A stretch of 64,000 nucleotides of DNA from Pseudomonadota bacterium (GTDB taxonomy: Bacteria > Pseudomonadota > Gammaproteobacteria > Steroidobacterales > Steroidobacteraceae), in the NCBI GenBank assembly GCA_003242685.1, contig QGVD01000005.1, positions 1-64,000 on the forward strand, in the 5' to 3' direction. The notes below the pieces were generated by a model that did not search any database, was not told where the DNA came from, and worked only from the letters and a program-made list of their open reading frames with translations. Made by a program: the position numbers and the translations under genes. How positions within the stretch are numbered: position 1 is the first letter of the stretch; each line of letters begins with the position of its first letter. Below are positions 32,815-41,410 of this stretch, piece after piece.

Positions 32815-34152
32815 ATGCGCACCGTTGTGAAGACGACAACACCACCATACCGACGACTTGCGAGCGCAGCGTTCGCTCTGCTCGCGCCTGCCTTAGCCCT
32901 CGCGCAGGATGCGCCCGTAGAGACCATGGACAAGGGCGACGTCGCCTGGATGATGACCTCCGCCTTCCTGGTCATCATGATGGCGGTGCCGGGTCTGGCG
33001 CTGTTCTACGGAGGCATGGTCCGGTCCAAGAACATGCTCTCCGTGCTGATGCAGGTCTTCGTGGTGTTCTCGCTGCTCGTCGTGCTGTGGGCCATCTACG
33101 GCTACAGCCTGGCGTTCACGGGAAGCGCCACGTGGTTCGGAAGCTTCGAGCGGCTGTTCCTCTCGGGCATCACTCCTGAATCCACGGCGGCGACCTTCAC
33201 CGACGGCGTCGTGATTCCCGAGTTCGTGTTCGTCGCGTTCCAGAGCACGTTCGCCGCGATCACGACCTGCCTCATCGTCGGCTCGTTCGCCGAACGCATG
33301 AAGTTCTCCGCGGTGCTGGTCTTTTCGGTGATCTGGTTCACCTTCGCGTACCTGCCCATCGCGCGCATGGTGTGGTACGGCGAGGGCTTCCTGTTCAACC
33401 AGGGCGCGCTCGACTTCGCGGGCGGCACCGTGGTGCACATCAACGCGGGCATCGCGGGTCTCGTCGGCTCGCTGGTGGTCGGCAAGCGTCTGGGCTACGG
33501 CACGACGCCGATGCCGCCGCACAACCTGCCGATGGTGATGATCGGCGCCTCGCTCCTGTGGGTGGGCTGGTTCGGCTTCAACGTCGGCTCGAACCTGGAA
33601 GCCAACGCGTTCGCCGGTCTGGTCTTCCTGAACACGCTGATCGCCACGGGCGCGGCGGTCGTCTCCTGGACCGTCGGTGAGTGGGTGACGCGCGGCACGC
33701 CGACGATGCTGGGTGCCGCATCCGGCGCCATCGCTGGCCTGGTCGCGATCACTCCGGCCTGCGGTTTCGTCGGCCCGATGGGCGCGATCGTCCTGGGTCT
33801 CATCGCCGGTCTGGTCTGCCTCTGGGCGGTCGCCAGCCTCAAGAAGATGCTGGGCTACGATGACTCGCTCGACGTCTTCGGAGTGCACGCCGTGGGCGGC
33901 ATCGTGGGCGCCATCCTCACGGGCGTGTTCGTCTCCCCGGCGCTGGGCGGTGTCGGAGTGGACGACTACAGCATGGGCGGTCAGGTCCTGACGCAGACGC
34001 TCGGCGTGGTGATCACGATCGTGTGGACGGCAATCGTGGCCTTCGTGGCCTACAAGATCGCCGACCTCACCGTGGGCCTGCGCGTCACGGAAGAGCAGGA
34101 GCGCGAAGGTCTCGACACCGTGCTGCACGGCGAGCGCGCGTACAACGACTGA
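32815..34152 (+). CDS. amtB: Ammonium transporter AmtB
   Basis: A 445-residue ammonium channel with a signal peptide (ending near ALAQ) and eleven transmembrane helices. The conserved pore pair of histidines is in GTVVHINAG and FGVHAVGG, and the family block GGMVRSKNMLS is present. AmtB is normally gated by the PII protein GlnK, whose gene usually sits directly upstream; it is absent here, so PII must come from elsewhere. The sigma-54 promoter upstream gives nitrogen-limited expression. Confidence 0.96.
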   Translation: MRTVVKTTTPPYRRLASAAFALLAPALALAQDAPVETMDKGDVAWMMTSAFLVIMMAVPGLALFYGGMVRSKNMLSVLMQVFVVFSLLVVLWAIYGYSLAFTGSATWFGSFERLFLSGITPESTAATFTDGVVIPEFVFVAFQSTFAAITTCLIVGSFAERMKFSAVLVFSVIWFTFAYLPIARMVWYGEGFLFNQGALDFAGGTVVHINAGIAGLVGSLVVGKRLGYGTTPMPPHNLPMVMIGASLLWVGWFGFNVGSNLEANAFAGLVFLNTLIATGAAVVSWTVGEWVTRGTPTMLGAASGAIAGLVAITPACGFVGPMGAIVLGLIAGLVCLWAVASLKKMLGYDDSLDVFGVHAVGGIVGAILTGVFVSPALGGVGVDDYSMGGQVLTQTLGVVITIVWTAIVAFVAYKIADLTVGLRVTEEQEREGLDTVLHGERAYND

Positions 34153-34162
34153 GGAAGGCGCA

Positions 34163-34204
34163 CCGTTCGCCGCGTGCACTGCGGCGAACGGCCCCGGTTC
34201 GGGG
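34163..34204 (+). other. Two hairpins just after amtB
   Basis: An 11-bp perfect stem, CCGTTCGCCGC/GCGGCGAACGG with a 7-base loop (34163-34191), is directly followed by CCCCG-GTT-CGGGG (34192-34204). Together with the true terminator just downstream they make a three-hairpin 3' end that could protect the mRNA. Confidence 0.5.
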
Positions 34205-34214
34205 CAAGAGCGAG

Positions 34215-34252
34215 ACGGAGGCCGCGGGTTCTTCCGCGGCCTCCGTCGTTTT
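34215..34252 (+). terminator. Rho-independent terminator of amtB
   Basis: A perfect 13-bp stem (ACGGAGGCCGCGG with CCGCGGCCTCCGT, 6-base loop) is followed by CGTTTT. It ends the amtB transcript before the DUF4124 gene. Confidence 0.88.
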
Positions 34253-34328
34253 GGCTCCGACTGTGACGGAGTTCAAAGGACCGGCCCACCCGGACCACCC
34301 ATACTGCGCCTCACCGGGGGTAAGCCTG

Positions 34329-34790
34329 ATGCGATACGCAATTGCAGCCGCCGCCATTCTGGGCCTGGCCGCCAGCGTCGGTGCCCACGCCGACGTCTAT
34401 CGGTGGGTGGACAGCGAGGGACGCGTCCACTACAGCGACCGATGGGTCCCCGGATCCGAGCTGGTCAAGGTCAATCGCAGCCGGCAGAGCCCCGAAGCCG
34501 CTGCCGCACGTGCGGCGGCAGAGCAGAACCGCCTCGCCGTGACCAGCGATCGGATCGCCGCGCAGCAGGAAGACGCACGCACCGCTCAGGCCGTCCGCGA
34601 GGACGTGGCCAAGGTGCGCGAAGAGCAGTGCAGGGAAGCGCGGGAGCAGTATCAGAAGGCGATCCGCGCCCGCCGCATCTTCCGTACCGGCAAGGACGGC
34701 GAGCGCGAATACCTCTCCGAAGCGGAAGCCGACGAGTACCGCATGCAGGCACGCAACGAGATGCTGGCGGCCTGCGGCTCGGCGAACTGA
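34329..34790 (+). CDS. DUF4124 periplasmic protein
   Basis: A 153-residue exported protein. The signal peptide (AIAAAAILGLAASVGAHA) is followed at once by the DUF4124 core VYRWVDSEGRVHYSDRWVPG, then a long charged helical region (Ala/Arg/Glu/Gln-rich, about 60-150) with one conserved-looking EEQCREAREQYQ. DUF4124 proteins are common in Pseudomonadota and of unknown function. Starts further upstream lie inside the amtB terminator region and were rejected. Confidence 0.85.
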   Translation: MRYAIAAAAILGLAASVGAHADVYRWVDSEGRVHYSDRWVPGSELVKVNRSRQSPEAAAARAAAEQNRLAVTSDRIAAQQEDARTAQAVREDVAKVREEQCREAREQYQKAIRARRIFRTGKDGEREYLSEAEADEYRMQARNEMLAACGSAN

Positions 34791-34888
34791 TTCCCGCCCG
34801 CTGGCTTCTTCTCGTCCTGCACGCGCGCTAAAGTGGCGCCGGGCGGCGGCGGGCCGCCGTCGTTCCGTATTCGCCGGTTTTCTCCTCC

Positions 34889-35794
34889 ATGCGTACAGGC
34901 TTCATCGGACTCGGCGCCATGGGCGCCCACATGGCACGCAATCTCCACAAGGCCGGGCTGCTCGCGGCCGTCTGGAACCGGACGGCGGCGAAAGCGAAGG
35001 CGCTCGCCCGGGAGCTCGGCTGTCGTGCTCCGGACTCGCCGGCCGACCTCGCGCGCGAGGTCGACGCGGTGGTGATGTGCGTTTCGGCGGACGGCGACGT
35101 GCTCGAGGTCGTGGAGAAAATCGCCCCCGCGCTGAAGAACGGTGCGCTCGTCATCGACTGCTCGACGGTGAGCGCCGAGACCGCACGGCGGGCGGCACAG
35201 ATGCTCGCGCCGCGCGGCGTGCAGTTCCTCGACAGTCCGGTGAGCGGCGGCGTCGAGGGCGCCCGTGACGGCACGCTCGCGATCATGGTCGGCGGAGAGG
35301 AGGAAGCGTTCGAGCGTGCGCAGCCGATCCTGAAGGCGCTCGGGCGAACGATCACGCACTTCGGTCCGAGCGGCAGCGGGCAGGCGGCCAAGGCGACCAA
35401 TCAGATCATGTGCGCCGGAATCATCGAGACCGTCGCCGAGGCGATGGCTTTCGCGCGCGCACAGGGGCTGCCGCTCGACAAGCTCGTCGACACCCTGGGC
35501 AAGGGTGCGGGTTCGAGCTGGTACTTCGTGCACCGCGCGCCCTACATGATCCGCGGCAGTTACCCCGCGGGCTTCCGTGTTCGCCTGCACGCGAAGGATC
35601 TCGGCATCTGCCGCGACATGGCGGCGCGCTTCGGCGTGAGCCTGCCCGTCGTGGAGCGCATGCTCGACGAGTACGCGAAGCTCATCGACCAGGGATACGG
35701 TGACGAGGACATCTCGGCCACCTTCCGGCTCAAGGCCGAGCTGTTCGAGCGGGCCGCGGGCAGGGACGAAGCCGCGCCCGCGCGCGGCAAATGA
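34889..35794 (+). CDS. NAD(P)-binding beta-hydroxyacid dehydrogenase (GarR/GlxR/MmsB family)
   Basis: A 301-residue enzyme of the 3-hydroxyisobutyrate/tartronate-semialdehyde reductase family. The Rossmann motif GFIGLGAMGAHMARNL opens the protein; the substrate block DSPVSGGVEGARDGTL and the catalytic lysine in GSGQAAKATNQIM follow. The exact substrate cannot be told. The stop overlaps the ATG of the AlgZ-like kinase (ATGA), so enzyme and two-component system are co-translated, an uncommon pairing. Confidence 0.9.
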   Translation: MRTGFIGLGAMGAHMARNLHKAGLLAAVWNRTAAKAKALARELGCRAPDSPADLAREVDAVVMCVSADGDVLEVVEKIAPALKNGALVIDCSTVSAETARRAAQMLAPRGVQFLDSPVSGGVEGARDGTLAIMVGGEEEAFERAQPILKALGRTITHFGPSGSGQAAKATNQIMCAGIIETVAEAMAFARAQGLPLDKLVDTLGKGAGSSWYFVHRAPYMIRGSYPAGFRVRLHAKDLGICRDMAARFGVSLPVVERMLDEYAKLIDQGYGDEDISATFRLKAELFERAAGRDEAAPARGK

Positions 35795-36870
35795 AACGCC
35801 GGCCGCGCACCGAACCCGAGCGTTTCTTCCTGCCGGATTTCTGCGCCTCGCGCGCGGTGCTCGTCCTCGTTCTGATCGTCGAGCTCACCGCCGTGGTGCT
35901 CACGCTCGCGCGTGCGAGCTCGTCCATCGGATTCTGGACGGATCTCGCGCGCACCTCCGCCTTCCTGCTGTGGATCGGGCTCGCCGGCGCCGCGCTCCTC
36001 TGCTGGCTGCGGCCGCGGTTCGAGCGCCTGACCGTCGCGCAGGGCTCGGCTGCCGTTCTCGCGACGATCACGCTGCTCATCGCGGCGATCTCCGAAGCGG
36101 CGTTCCTGTTCGGTCGCAGCGAGATCGCCGAAGCGACGGGAACCGCCGGTCTGTTTCCGCAGCAGCGCTGGCCCTTTCTCGCACGCAACGTTGGAATCGG
36201 CTTCGTGGTGAGCGCGCTCGCGCTGCGCTACTTCTACGTCACGCACCAGTGGCGCCGTAACGTCGAGATGCAGGCCCGCGCCCGCGTGCACGCGCTCCAG
36301 GCGCGTATCCGCCCGCACTTTCTCTTCAACAGCATGAACACGATCGCCGCGCTCACCCGCTCGGATCCTTCCCTCGCCGAGCAGGCCGTGCAGGATCTCG
36401 CCGACCTCTTCCGCGCGAATCTCAGCGAGAAGCGCAACACGATCACGCTCGAGGAGGAACTCGAAGTCGCGCGCATCTACCAGCGCATCGAGCAGCTGCG
36501 CCTCGGCGACCGGCTCAAGGTCGTGTGGGACATCGGATCGCTGCCGATGCGGGCGACGGTTCCGGGACTGCTGCTGCAGCCGCTGCTCGAGAACGCCATC
36601 TATCACGGCATCGAGCCGCTGCCGCAGGGCGGCACCGTGACGGTGACCGGCGAGCTCTCCGGAGGCCTCATCACCATCGTCGTACGCAACCCGGTCGCGG
36701 GCGGTCAGAGCGAGCGCGAGGGAAACCGGCTCGCGCTCGCGAACATCCGGGAACGACTCGCGCTGCTCTACGGGGAACGTGCCCTCGTGAAAGCGGGCCG
36801 CTTCGACTCCGAGTACATCGTCACGCTGCGCTTCCCGTACGTGGAGAGTCGCGCCAAACTCACGGCATGA
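35791..36870 (+). CDS. LytS/AlgZ-type sensor histidine kinase
   Basis: A 359-residue membrane kinase. Four to five hydrophobic segments fill residues 15-150, then comes the His_kinase domain with the phospho-acceptor in RIRPHFLFNSMNTIAAL, and an ATPase domain with PLLENAIYHGIE (N box) and NRLALANIRERL. This is the AlgZ (FimS) type, which signals to an AlgR-like LytTR regulator, encoded next with an ATGA overlap. In Pseudomonas AlgZR control alginate and type IV pili; the targets here are unknown. Confidence 0.9.
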   Translation: MKRRPRTEPERFFLPDFCASRAVLVLVLIVELTAVVLTLARASSSIGFWTDLARTSAFLLWIGLAGAALLCWLRPRFERLTVAQGSAAVLATITLLIAAISEAAFLFGRSEIAEATGTAGLFPQQRWPFLARNVGIGFVVSALALRYFYVTHQWRRNVEMQARARVHALQARIRPHFLFNSMNTIAALTRSDPSLAEQAVQDLADLFRANLSEKRNTITLEEELEVARIYQRIEQLRLGDRLKVVWDIGSLPMRATVPGLLLQPLLENAIYHGIEPLPQGGTVTVTGELSGGLITIVVRNPVAGGQSEREGNRLALANIRERLALLYGERALVKAGRFDSEYIVTLRFPYVESRAKLTA

Positions 36871-37601
36871 AGCTGCGAGTGCTGATCGTCGACGACGAGC
36901 CACCCGCGCGCGAACGCCTCCGGAGCCTGCTCGCCGAGATCGAGAACGTCGAGCTCGCCGGCGAAGCGTCGAACGGCGAGGAGGCACTGCGCATGGCGGT
37001 CGATCTGTCTCCGGACGTCGTGCTGCTCGACGTGCGCATGCCCGGCATCGACGGCATCCAAACCGCGCGCCAGCTCGGCTCGCTCACCGAGCCGCCGGCC
37101 GTGATCTTCACTACCGCGTATGACGAATACGCTATCAACGCCTTCGACGCCCAGGCCGTCGGCTACCTGCTGAAGCCCATCCGCAAGGAGCGGCTCGAAG
37201 CGGCGCTCGCGCAGGCGGGGCGTCTCACGCGGCCGCAGCTGCAGCGCATCGCCTCCGCCGGCAACCGTGAGCGGCGCACGCACATCGCCGCACGGCAGCG
37301 CGAGGGCGTGCGCCTGATCCCGATCGAGAACGTGCTCTACTTCTTCGCGGATCAGAAGTACACGACCGTGCGGCACACCGAAGGCGAGCACCTCATCGAG
37401 GACTCTTTGCGCTCGCTGGAGGAAGAGTTCGGTCCCGCGTTCGTGCGCATTCACCGCAGCGCGCTCGTGAGCGTACGTCACCTGCAGTCGATCGAACGCA
37501 ACGCCGACGGCCAGTACTTCGTCCGCATCCGCGGCTGTGCGGACCCTCTGCAGGTGAGCCGCCGCATGGCCTCCGAGCTGCGCGAGCGCTTCAGGCTCTG
37601 A
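36867..37601 (+). CDS. AlgR-like LytTR response regulator
   Basis: A 244-residue regulator: a receiver domain (1-120) with the acidic pair in LIVDDE, phospho-acceptor Asp in VVLLDVRMPG, TTAYDEYA and the lysine in YLLKPI; then a LytTR DNA-binding domain (about 140-240: LIPIENVLYFFADQKYTTV, FVRIHRSALVSV). It is the partner of the kinase it overlaps. Together with the dehydrogenase gene they form a three-gene unit. Confidence 0.93.
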   Translation: MKLRVLIVDDEPPARERLRSLLAEIENVELAGEASNGEEALRMAVDLSPDVVLLDVRMPGIDGIQTARQLGSLTEPPAVIFTTAYDEYAINAFDAQAVGYLLKPIRKERLEAALAQAGRLTRPQLQRIASAGNRERRTHIAARQREGVRLIPIENVLYFFADQKYTTVRHTEGEHLIEDSLRSLEEEFGPAFVRIHRSALVSVRHLQSIERNADGQYFVRIRGCADPLQVSRRMASELRERFRL

Positions 37602-37658
37602 AGCCGCACCACGACCGCCGGCGTATCGCGCCGTGACGGCCGTCCGCCGGAAGCCACC

Positions 37659-38729
37659 TCAGCCGCCCGTGGTTCCGCTGAGCGCGTCGGGCGCGAAGTC
37701 GAAGGAGTCGAAGTACAGCCGGTCCGCGGGCAGGCCCTGCGCCGGAAACGATGCCCGGATCGCCTCGATCATCTCCGGCGGACCTGCCGCATAGACCTCG
37801 AAGCGGCCGAGATCGGGATGCTCGGCGAGCGCCGTCTCGTGCACCCAGCCGAGACTGCGATGGGGAGCCTCCGCACCGGCCGCATGCGACAGCACCGCCC
37901 GGAAGCGCAGGAACGGATGGCGCCGCGCCCACTCGAGGACGAGCGCTTCCTCGTAGAGATCGTCGGCAGTGCGTGCGCCCCAGTACAGGTGGATCTCGCG
38001 CTCGATGCCCTTTTCGAGCACGTGGCGCAGGATCGACTTCATCGGTGCGAATCCCGTGCCGCCGGCGACGAGCAGCACGGGACCTGCGCCCTCGCGATAG
38101 ACGAACTGTCCGAGCGGTCCCTCGATGCGCAGCAGCGAGCCGACCTGAAGATCCCGGAACAGCCGTGAGGTGAACCCGCCGCCCGGCACCTGCCGCACGT
38201 GCAGCTCGATGAGCGACGGCTCGTGCGGGGGGCTCGCGATGGAGAAGCTGCGGCGCCGGCCGTCCTCGAGGAGCACGTCGAGGTACTGCCCAGCATGGAA
38301 CTCGAGCGGCTCGACGGCGGGCAGCCGCAGCATCACCCGCACCACGTCCGGCGAGAGACGCTCGAGAGCCGCGATGCGGCAGGGAAGAGACTTGATCTCG
38401 ACATCGGCCACGCTCGAGATCGGCCGGGCTTCGACCACCAGATCGTCGAGCGGGCGCGCCTGGCACAGCAGCACCCAGCCCTCGCGCTCTTCCGATTCGG
38501 CGAGCCCGAGCGGGCGACGCCCGTCGGGGTAACGGATCCGTCCCGAGAGCAGGCGGGCGCGGCACGAGCCGCAGTGTCCGGCCTTGCAACTGTGCGGGAG
38601 GTTGAGGCCCGCAGCGAGCGCAGCGGCCAGGACGTCGCGCTCCCGGCCGCAGGTGAACTGCCGGCCGTGGGGCACGATGCGGACCTGTGCCTCGGATGCG
38701 ACTCCGGGTGGGTCTTGGCGGACGCCCAT
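37659..38729 (-). CDS. Ferredoxin-fused flavin reductase (CDP-glucoseen-reductase-like)
   Basis: A 356-residue oxidoreductase with an N-terminal plant-type 2Fe-2S domain (Cys48, 53, 56 and 89: SCKAGHCGSCRARL ... LLC), an FAD domain (RRRSFSIASPP) and an NAD(P)H domain (VAGGTGFAPMKSILRHVLE). It passes electrons from NAD(P)H through FAD to the cluster and then to a partner. Such proteins are often called CDP-6-deoxy-delta-3,4-glucoseen reductase, but no dideoxysugar genes are present, so the true partner is open. Its start is only 18 bases from the divergent dapF start. Confidence 0.88.
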   Translation of the reverse strand: MGVRQDPPGVASEAQVRIVPHGRQFTCGRERDVLAAALAAGLNLPHSCKAGHCGSCRARLLSGRIRYPDGRRPLGLAESEEREGWVLLCQARPLDDLVVEARPISSVADVEIKSLPCRIAALERLSPDVVRVMLRLPAVEPLEFHAGQYLDVLLEDGRRRSFSIASPPHEPSLIELHVRQVPGGGFTSRLFRDLQVGSLLRIEGPLGQFVYREGAGPVLLVAGGTGFAPMKSILRHVLEKGIEREIHLYWGARTADDLYEEALVLEWARRHPFLRFRAVLSHAAGAEAPHRSLGWVHETALAEHPDLGRFEVYAAGPPEMIEAIRASFPAQGLPADRLYFDSFDFAPDALSGTTGG

Positions 38730-38734
38730 CGTGC

Positions 38735-38740
38735 TATTCT
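38735..38740 (+). promoter_or_regulatory. Possible -10 element of dapF
   Basis: TATTCT ends seven bases before the dapF ATG, in the 18-base gap between divergent starts. If used, transcription would begin at or next to the ATG, giving a leaderless mRNA; no ribosome site is present before dapF. The -35 match is poor. Confidence 0.3.
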
Positions 38741-38747
38741 CGCTTCC

Positions 38748-39578
38748 ATGCGCATCGACTTCACGAAGATGCACGGCCTTGGCAACGATTTCATCGTGTT
38801 CGATGCGCCGAGCGATGGAAATCTGCCGACCCCGGAGCAGTTCCGGCGCCTCGCCGAGCGCCACACCGGCATAGGATTCGACCAGGCCCTCGTGCTCGAG
38901 AAGCCGCGCCGTGCGGACACGTGCGTCTTCTACCGCATCTTCAATGCCGACGGTGCCGAGGTCGAGCAATGCGGCAACGGCGCGCGCTGCATCGCCGCCC
39001 TCCTCTACCGGCGTGGCGCCGTCCCGGCGGGTGAGTTCACGATGGACAGCCCCGGAGGGCTCGTGCGCGCACGGGTGCTCGATCGCGATCTCGTGTCCAT
39101 CGACATGGGCGTGCCCAACTTCGACCCGCGTTCTCTGCCGTTCGAAGCTTCGAGCGAAGCCCACGTCTACGTGCTCGACGTCGGGGGCTCCGAGGTGGAG
39201 ATCGGCGCGGTGTCACTCGGCAATCCGCACGCGGTGCTCACGGTGCCTTCGGTCTCCGCGGCACCGGTCGATCGCCTGGGACCCGCAATCGAGCGCCATC
39301 CGCGCTTCCCGAAGCGTGTCAATGTCGGGTTCATGGAGATCGTGGACCGCAACCGCATCCGTCTGCGCGTCTACGAGCGCGGCACCGGCGAGACTCTCGC
39401 CTGCGGTACGGGTGCGTGCGCAGCGGTCGCCGTCGGCCGCCGGCACGGCCGGCTCGATTCCGAGGTGCACGTGCACCTTCCGGGAGGCGAGCTGCGCGTC
39501 GACTGGCCCGGCCCCGGCGAGCACATCTGGCTCACAGGTCCGGCAGAAGTGTCCTTCGAAGGCCACGTGAACATCTGA
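38748..39578 (+). CDS. dapF: Diaminopimelate epimerase
   Basis: A 276-residue cofactor-free epimerase converting LL- to meso-diaminopimelate for lysine and peptidoglycan. The two active-site cysteines are in EQCGNGARC and LACGTGACA, and the N-terminal block FTKMHGLGNDFIVFD is complete. It heads a dapF-DUF484-xerC run, the same order as in many gammaproteobacteria. Confidence 0.97.
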   Translation: MRIDFTKMHGLGNDFIVFDAPSDGNLPTPEQFRRLAERHTGIGFDQALVLEKPRRADTCVFYRIFNADGAEVEQCGNGARCIAALLYRRGAVPAGEFTMDSPGGLVRARVLDRDLVSIDMGVPNFDPRSLPFEASSEAHVYVLDVGGSEVEIGAVSLGNPHAVLTVPSVSAAPVDRLGPAIERHPRFPKRVNVGFMEIVDRNRIRLRVYERGTGETLACGTGACAAVAVGRRHGRLDSEVHVHLPGGELRVDWPGPGEHIWLTGPAEVSFEGHVNI

Positions 39579-39612
39579 AATTCCGAATCACAGTTTCCGG
39601 AGTCCCCAAGAG

Positions 39613-40353
39613 ATGACCACCCGAGAGGCTCGCGGCCTGAACCCGGCGGAAGCCGAGGAAGAGTCCGTCGCCCGCTATCTGCAGCAGCACCCCGACTTCT
39701 TCGAGCGGCACCTGTCGCTGCTCGCGCGGCTGCGTCTGCCGCACGCGCGAGGCGGCGCCACCGTCTCTCTCATCGAGCGGCAGGTGGAAGTGCTGCGGGA
39801 ACGGCACGCCGCGATCGAGCGCAAGCTCTCCGATTTCGTGAGCGTCGCGCGCGCGAACGACGCGATCGCCGAGAAGGTGCATCGCTTCACGCGCCGCCTC
39901 ATGCGCACCGTCACGCGCGAGGCGACGATCGAGCAGATCGAGGCGAGCCTCCGCGAGGACTTCGATGCGTTCCACTCCGTGCTGGTCCTCATCACCCCGC
40001 ACGCCCGGGACACCGAGCAGCGCTTTCTGCGCCTCGTCGCGCCGGACAATCCGGCGCTCAAGTCCTTCGAGTCGCTGTTCGCGAGCGGCAAGCCCCGCTG
40101 CGGCCAGATCCGCGACTCGCAGCGCGAGTTCCTGTTCGGCACCGAAGCCAACGACATCGGCTCCGTGGCGCTGGCGCCGCTCGGCGATCACGGTTCGCTC
40201 GGCCTGCTCGCGCTCGGCAGCACCGATCGCGACCGCTTCCATCCGGGCATGAGCACGGAGTTCCTCGCGCGCATCGCGGACCTCATCGCCGACGCGCTGC
40301 TGCGCTTCCCCGAGCCGACGCTCTCGCCGCACAGCGGCGAGCGGGTCGCCTGA
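39613..40353 (+). CDS. DUF484 family protein
   Basis: A 246-residue cytoplasmic protein. The N-terminal block VARYLQQHPDFFERHLSLL and VSLIERQVEVLRERH identify DUF484; a GAF-like domain fills the C-terminal two thirds (SVALAPLGDHGSLGLLALGS). It lies between dapF and xerC, its normal place, 34 bases after dapF. Function unknown. Confidence 0.92.
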   Translation: MTTREARGLNPAEAEEESVARYLQQHPDFFERHLSLLARLRLPHARGGATVSLIERQVEVLRERHAAIERKLSDFVSVARANDAIAEKVHRFTRRLMRTVTREATIEQIEASLREDFDAFHSVLVLITPHARDTEQRFLRLVAPDNPALKSFESLFASGKPRCGQIRDSQREFLFGTEANDIGSVALAPLGDHGSLGLLALGSTDRDRFHPGMSTEFLARIADLIADALLRFPEPTLSPHSGERVA

Positions 40354-40369
40354 TCCGGACCCGCTCACG

Positions 40370-41272
40370 GTGACACCCGAGGCGCTCGACTGGGTCGCGC
40401 GCTTCCGGCGGCACCTGTCCACCGAGCGCCGGCTGTCGCCGCACACGGATGCAGCGTATGCGCGCGATCTCGCCGCGCTCGTCGAGTTCTGCGACGCGCA
40501 GGGGATTGCCGACTGGAGCAAGGTGGACAGCCAGTACGTGCGCGTGTTCGCCGCGCGCTCGCATGCTGCCGGGCTCGATCCGCGCAGCATCCAGCGCCGC
40601 CTCTCCGCCGTGCGCAGCTTCTTCGGATTCCTCATGCGCGAGGGCGTGCTGAAGAAGAACCCGGCGCACGAGGTACGCGCGCCCAAGAGCGCGAAGCGTC
40701 TGCCGCGCACGCTCGATGCGGATCAGATGGCGCGCCTGCTCGAGATACCCACGGACGATCCCCTCGCCGTTCGCGATCGGGCGCTCATGGAGCTGTTCTA
40801 CTCCTCGGGGTTGCGTCTCTCCGAGCTCGTCGCGCTCGACGTGACCGACGTCGATCTCGCCGACCGCACGGTGCGCGTGCTCGGCAAGGGACGCAAGACG
40901 CGCATCGTTCCCGTCGGCCGCATGGCGGCGCAGGCGATCGAGAAGTGGCTCGCGGAGCGGCCGGGGCTCGCGCGCTCCGACGAGCGCGCCATGTTCGTGG
41001 GACGGAACGGCAGACGCCTCGGCGCGCGTGCCATACAGAGCAGAGTGGCGTACTGGGCACGGCGCCAGGGGATCGGGGTTCACGTGCATCCGCACCTGTT
41101 CCGGCATTCCTTCGCCTCGCACCTGCTGGAATCGAGCGGCGAGCTGCGCGGGGTGCAGGAGCTGCTCGGGCACGCCGACATCTCGACCACCCAGATCTAT
41201 ACTCATCTTGATTTCCAGCACCTGGCCCGCATCTACGATGCGACCCACCCCCGGGCGCGGAAGAAATCCTGA
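40370..41272 (+). CDS. xerC: Tyrosine recombinase XerC
   Basis: A 300-residue recombinase that with XerD resolves chromosome dimers at dif. An N-terminal SAM-like core-binding domain (1-95) precedes the catalytic domain with Arg in SSGLRLSELV, Lys in GKGRKTR, HLFRHSFASHLL, LGHAD and the nucleophile Tyr in TTQIYTHLD. Its place behind dapF-DUF484 marks it as the chromosomal XerC, not a phage integrase. GTG start. Confidence 0.95.
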   Translation: MTPEALDWVARFRRHLSTERRLSPHTDAAYARDLAALVEFCDAQGIADWSKVDSQYVRVFAARSHAAGLDPRSIQRRLSAVRSFFGFLMREGVLKKNPAHEVRAPKSAKRLPRTLDADQMARLLEIPTDDPLAVRDRALMELFYSSGLRLSELVALDVTDVDLADRTVRVLGKGRKTRIVPVGRMAAQAIEKWLAERPGLARSDERAMFVGRNGRRLGARAIQSRVAYWARRQGIGVHVHPHLFRHSFASHLLESSGELRGVQELLGHADISTTQIYTHLDFQHLARIYDATHPRARKKS

Positions 41273-41287
41273 CTCGATCTCGCCCGG

Positions 41288-41313
41288 CGGGCCGCCCTTC
41301 AAGGAGCGGCCCG
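41288..41313 (+). terminator. Hairpin after xerC
   Basis: CGGGCCGC/GCGGCCCG, a perfect 8-bp stem whose loop CCTTCAAGGA can itself pair, 15 bases after xerC. No T run; it probably separates the dapF-xerC unit from hslVU. Confidence 0.5.
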
Positions 41314-41359
41314 CACCAGAAGCCGCCGGCGCGAGCCGGAGCTGCGGCGCGGGCGCGTG

Positions 41360-41384
41360 ACTTGCTGTGCACGTAACTTGCTGT
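41360..41384 (+). repeat. 9-bp direct repeat before hslV
   Basis: ACTTGCTGT occurs at 41360-41368 and again at 41376-41384, a 16-base period, ending 26 bases before the hslV ATG. The region should hold the heat-shock promoter of hslVU, but I see no clean sigma-32 match. It could be an operator or simple duplication. Confidence 0.5.
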
Positions 41385-41410
41385 CTGGACTCGATTTCCG
41401 GGACTCGCGC

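Noticed and set aside
40370..41272. Tyrosine recombinase considered as a mobile-element integrase
   Set aside because: Its place after dapF and DUF484 and its sequence identify the housekeeping XerC; no attachment repeats or phage genes are present.
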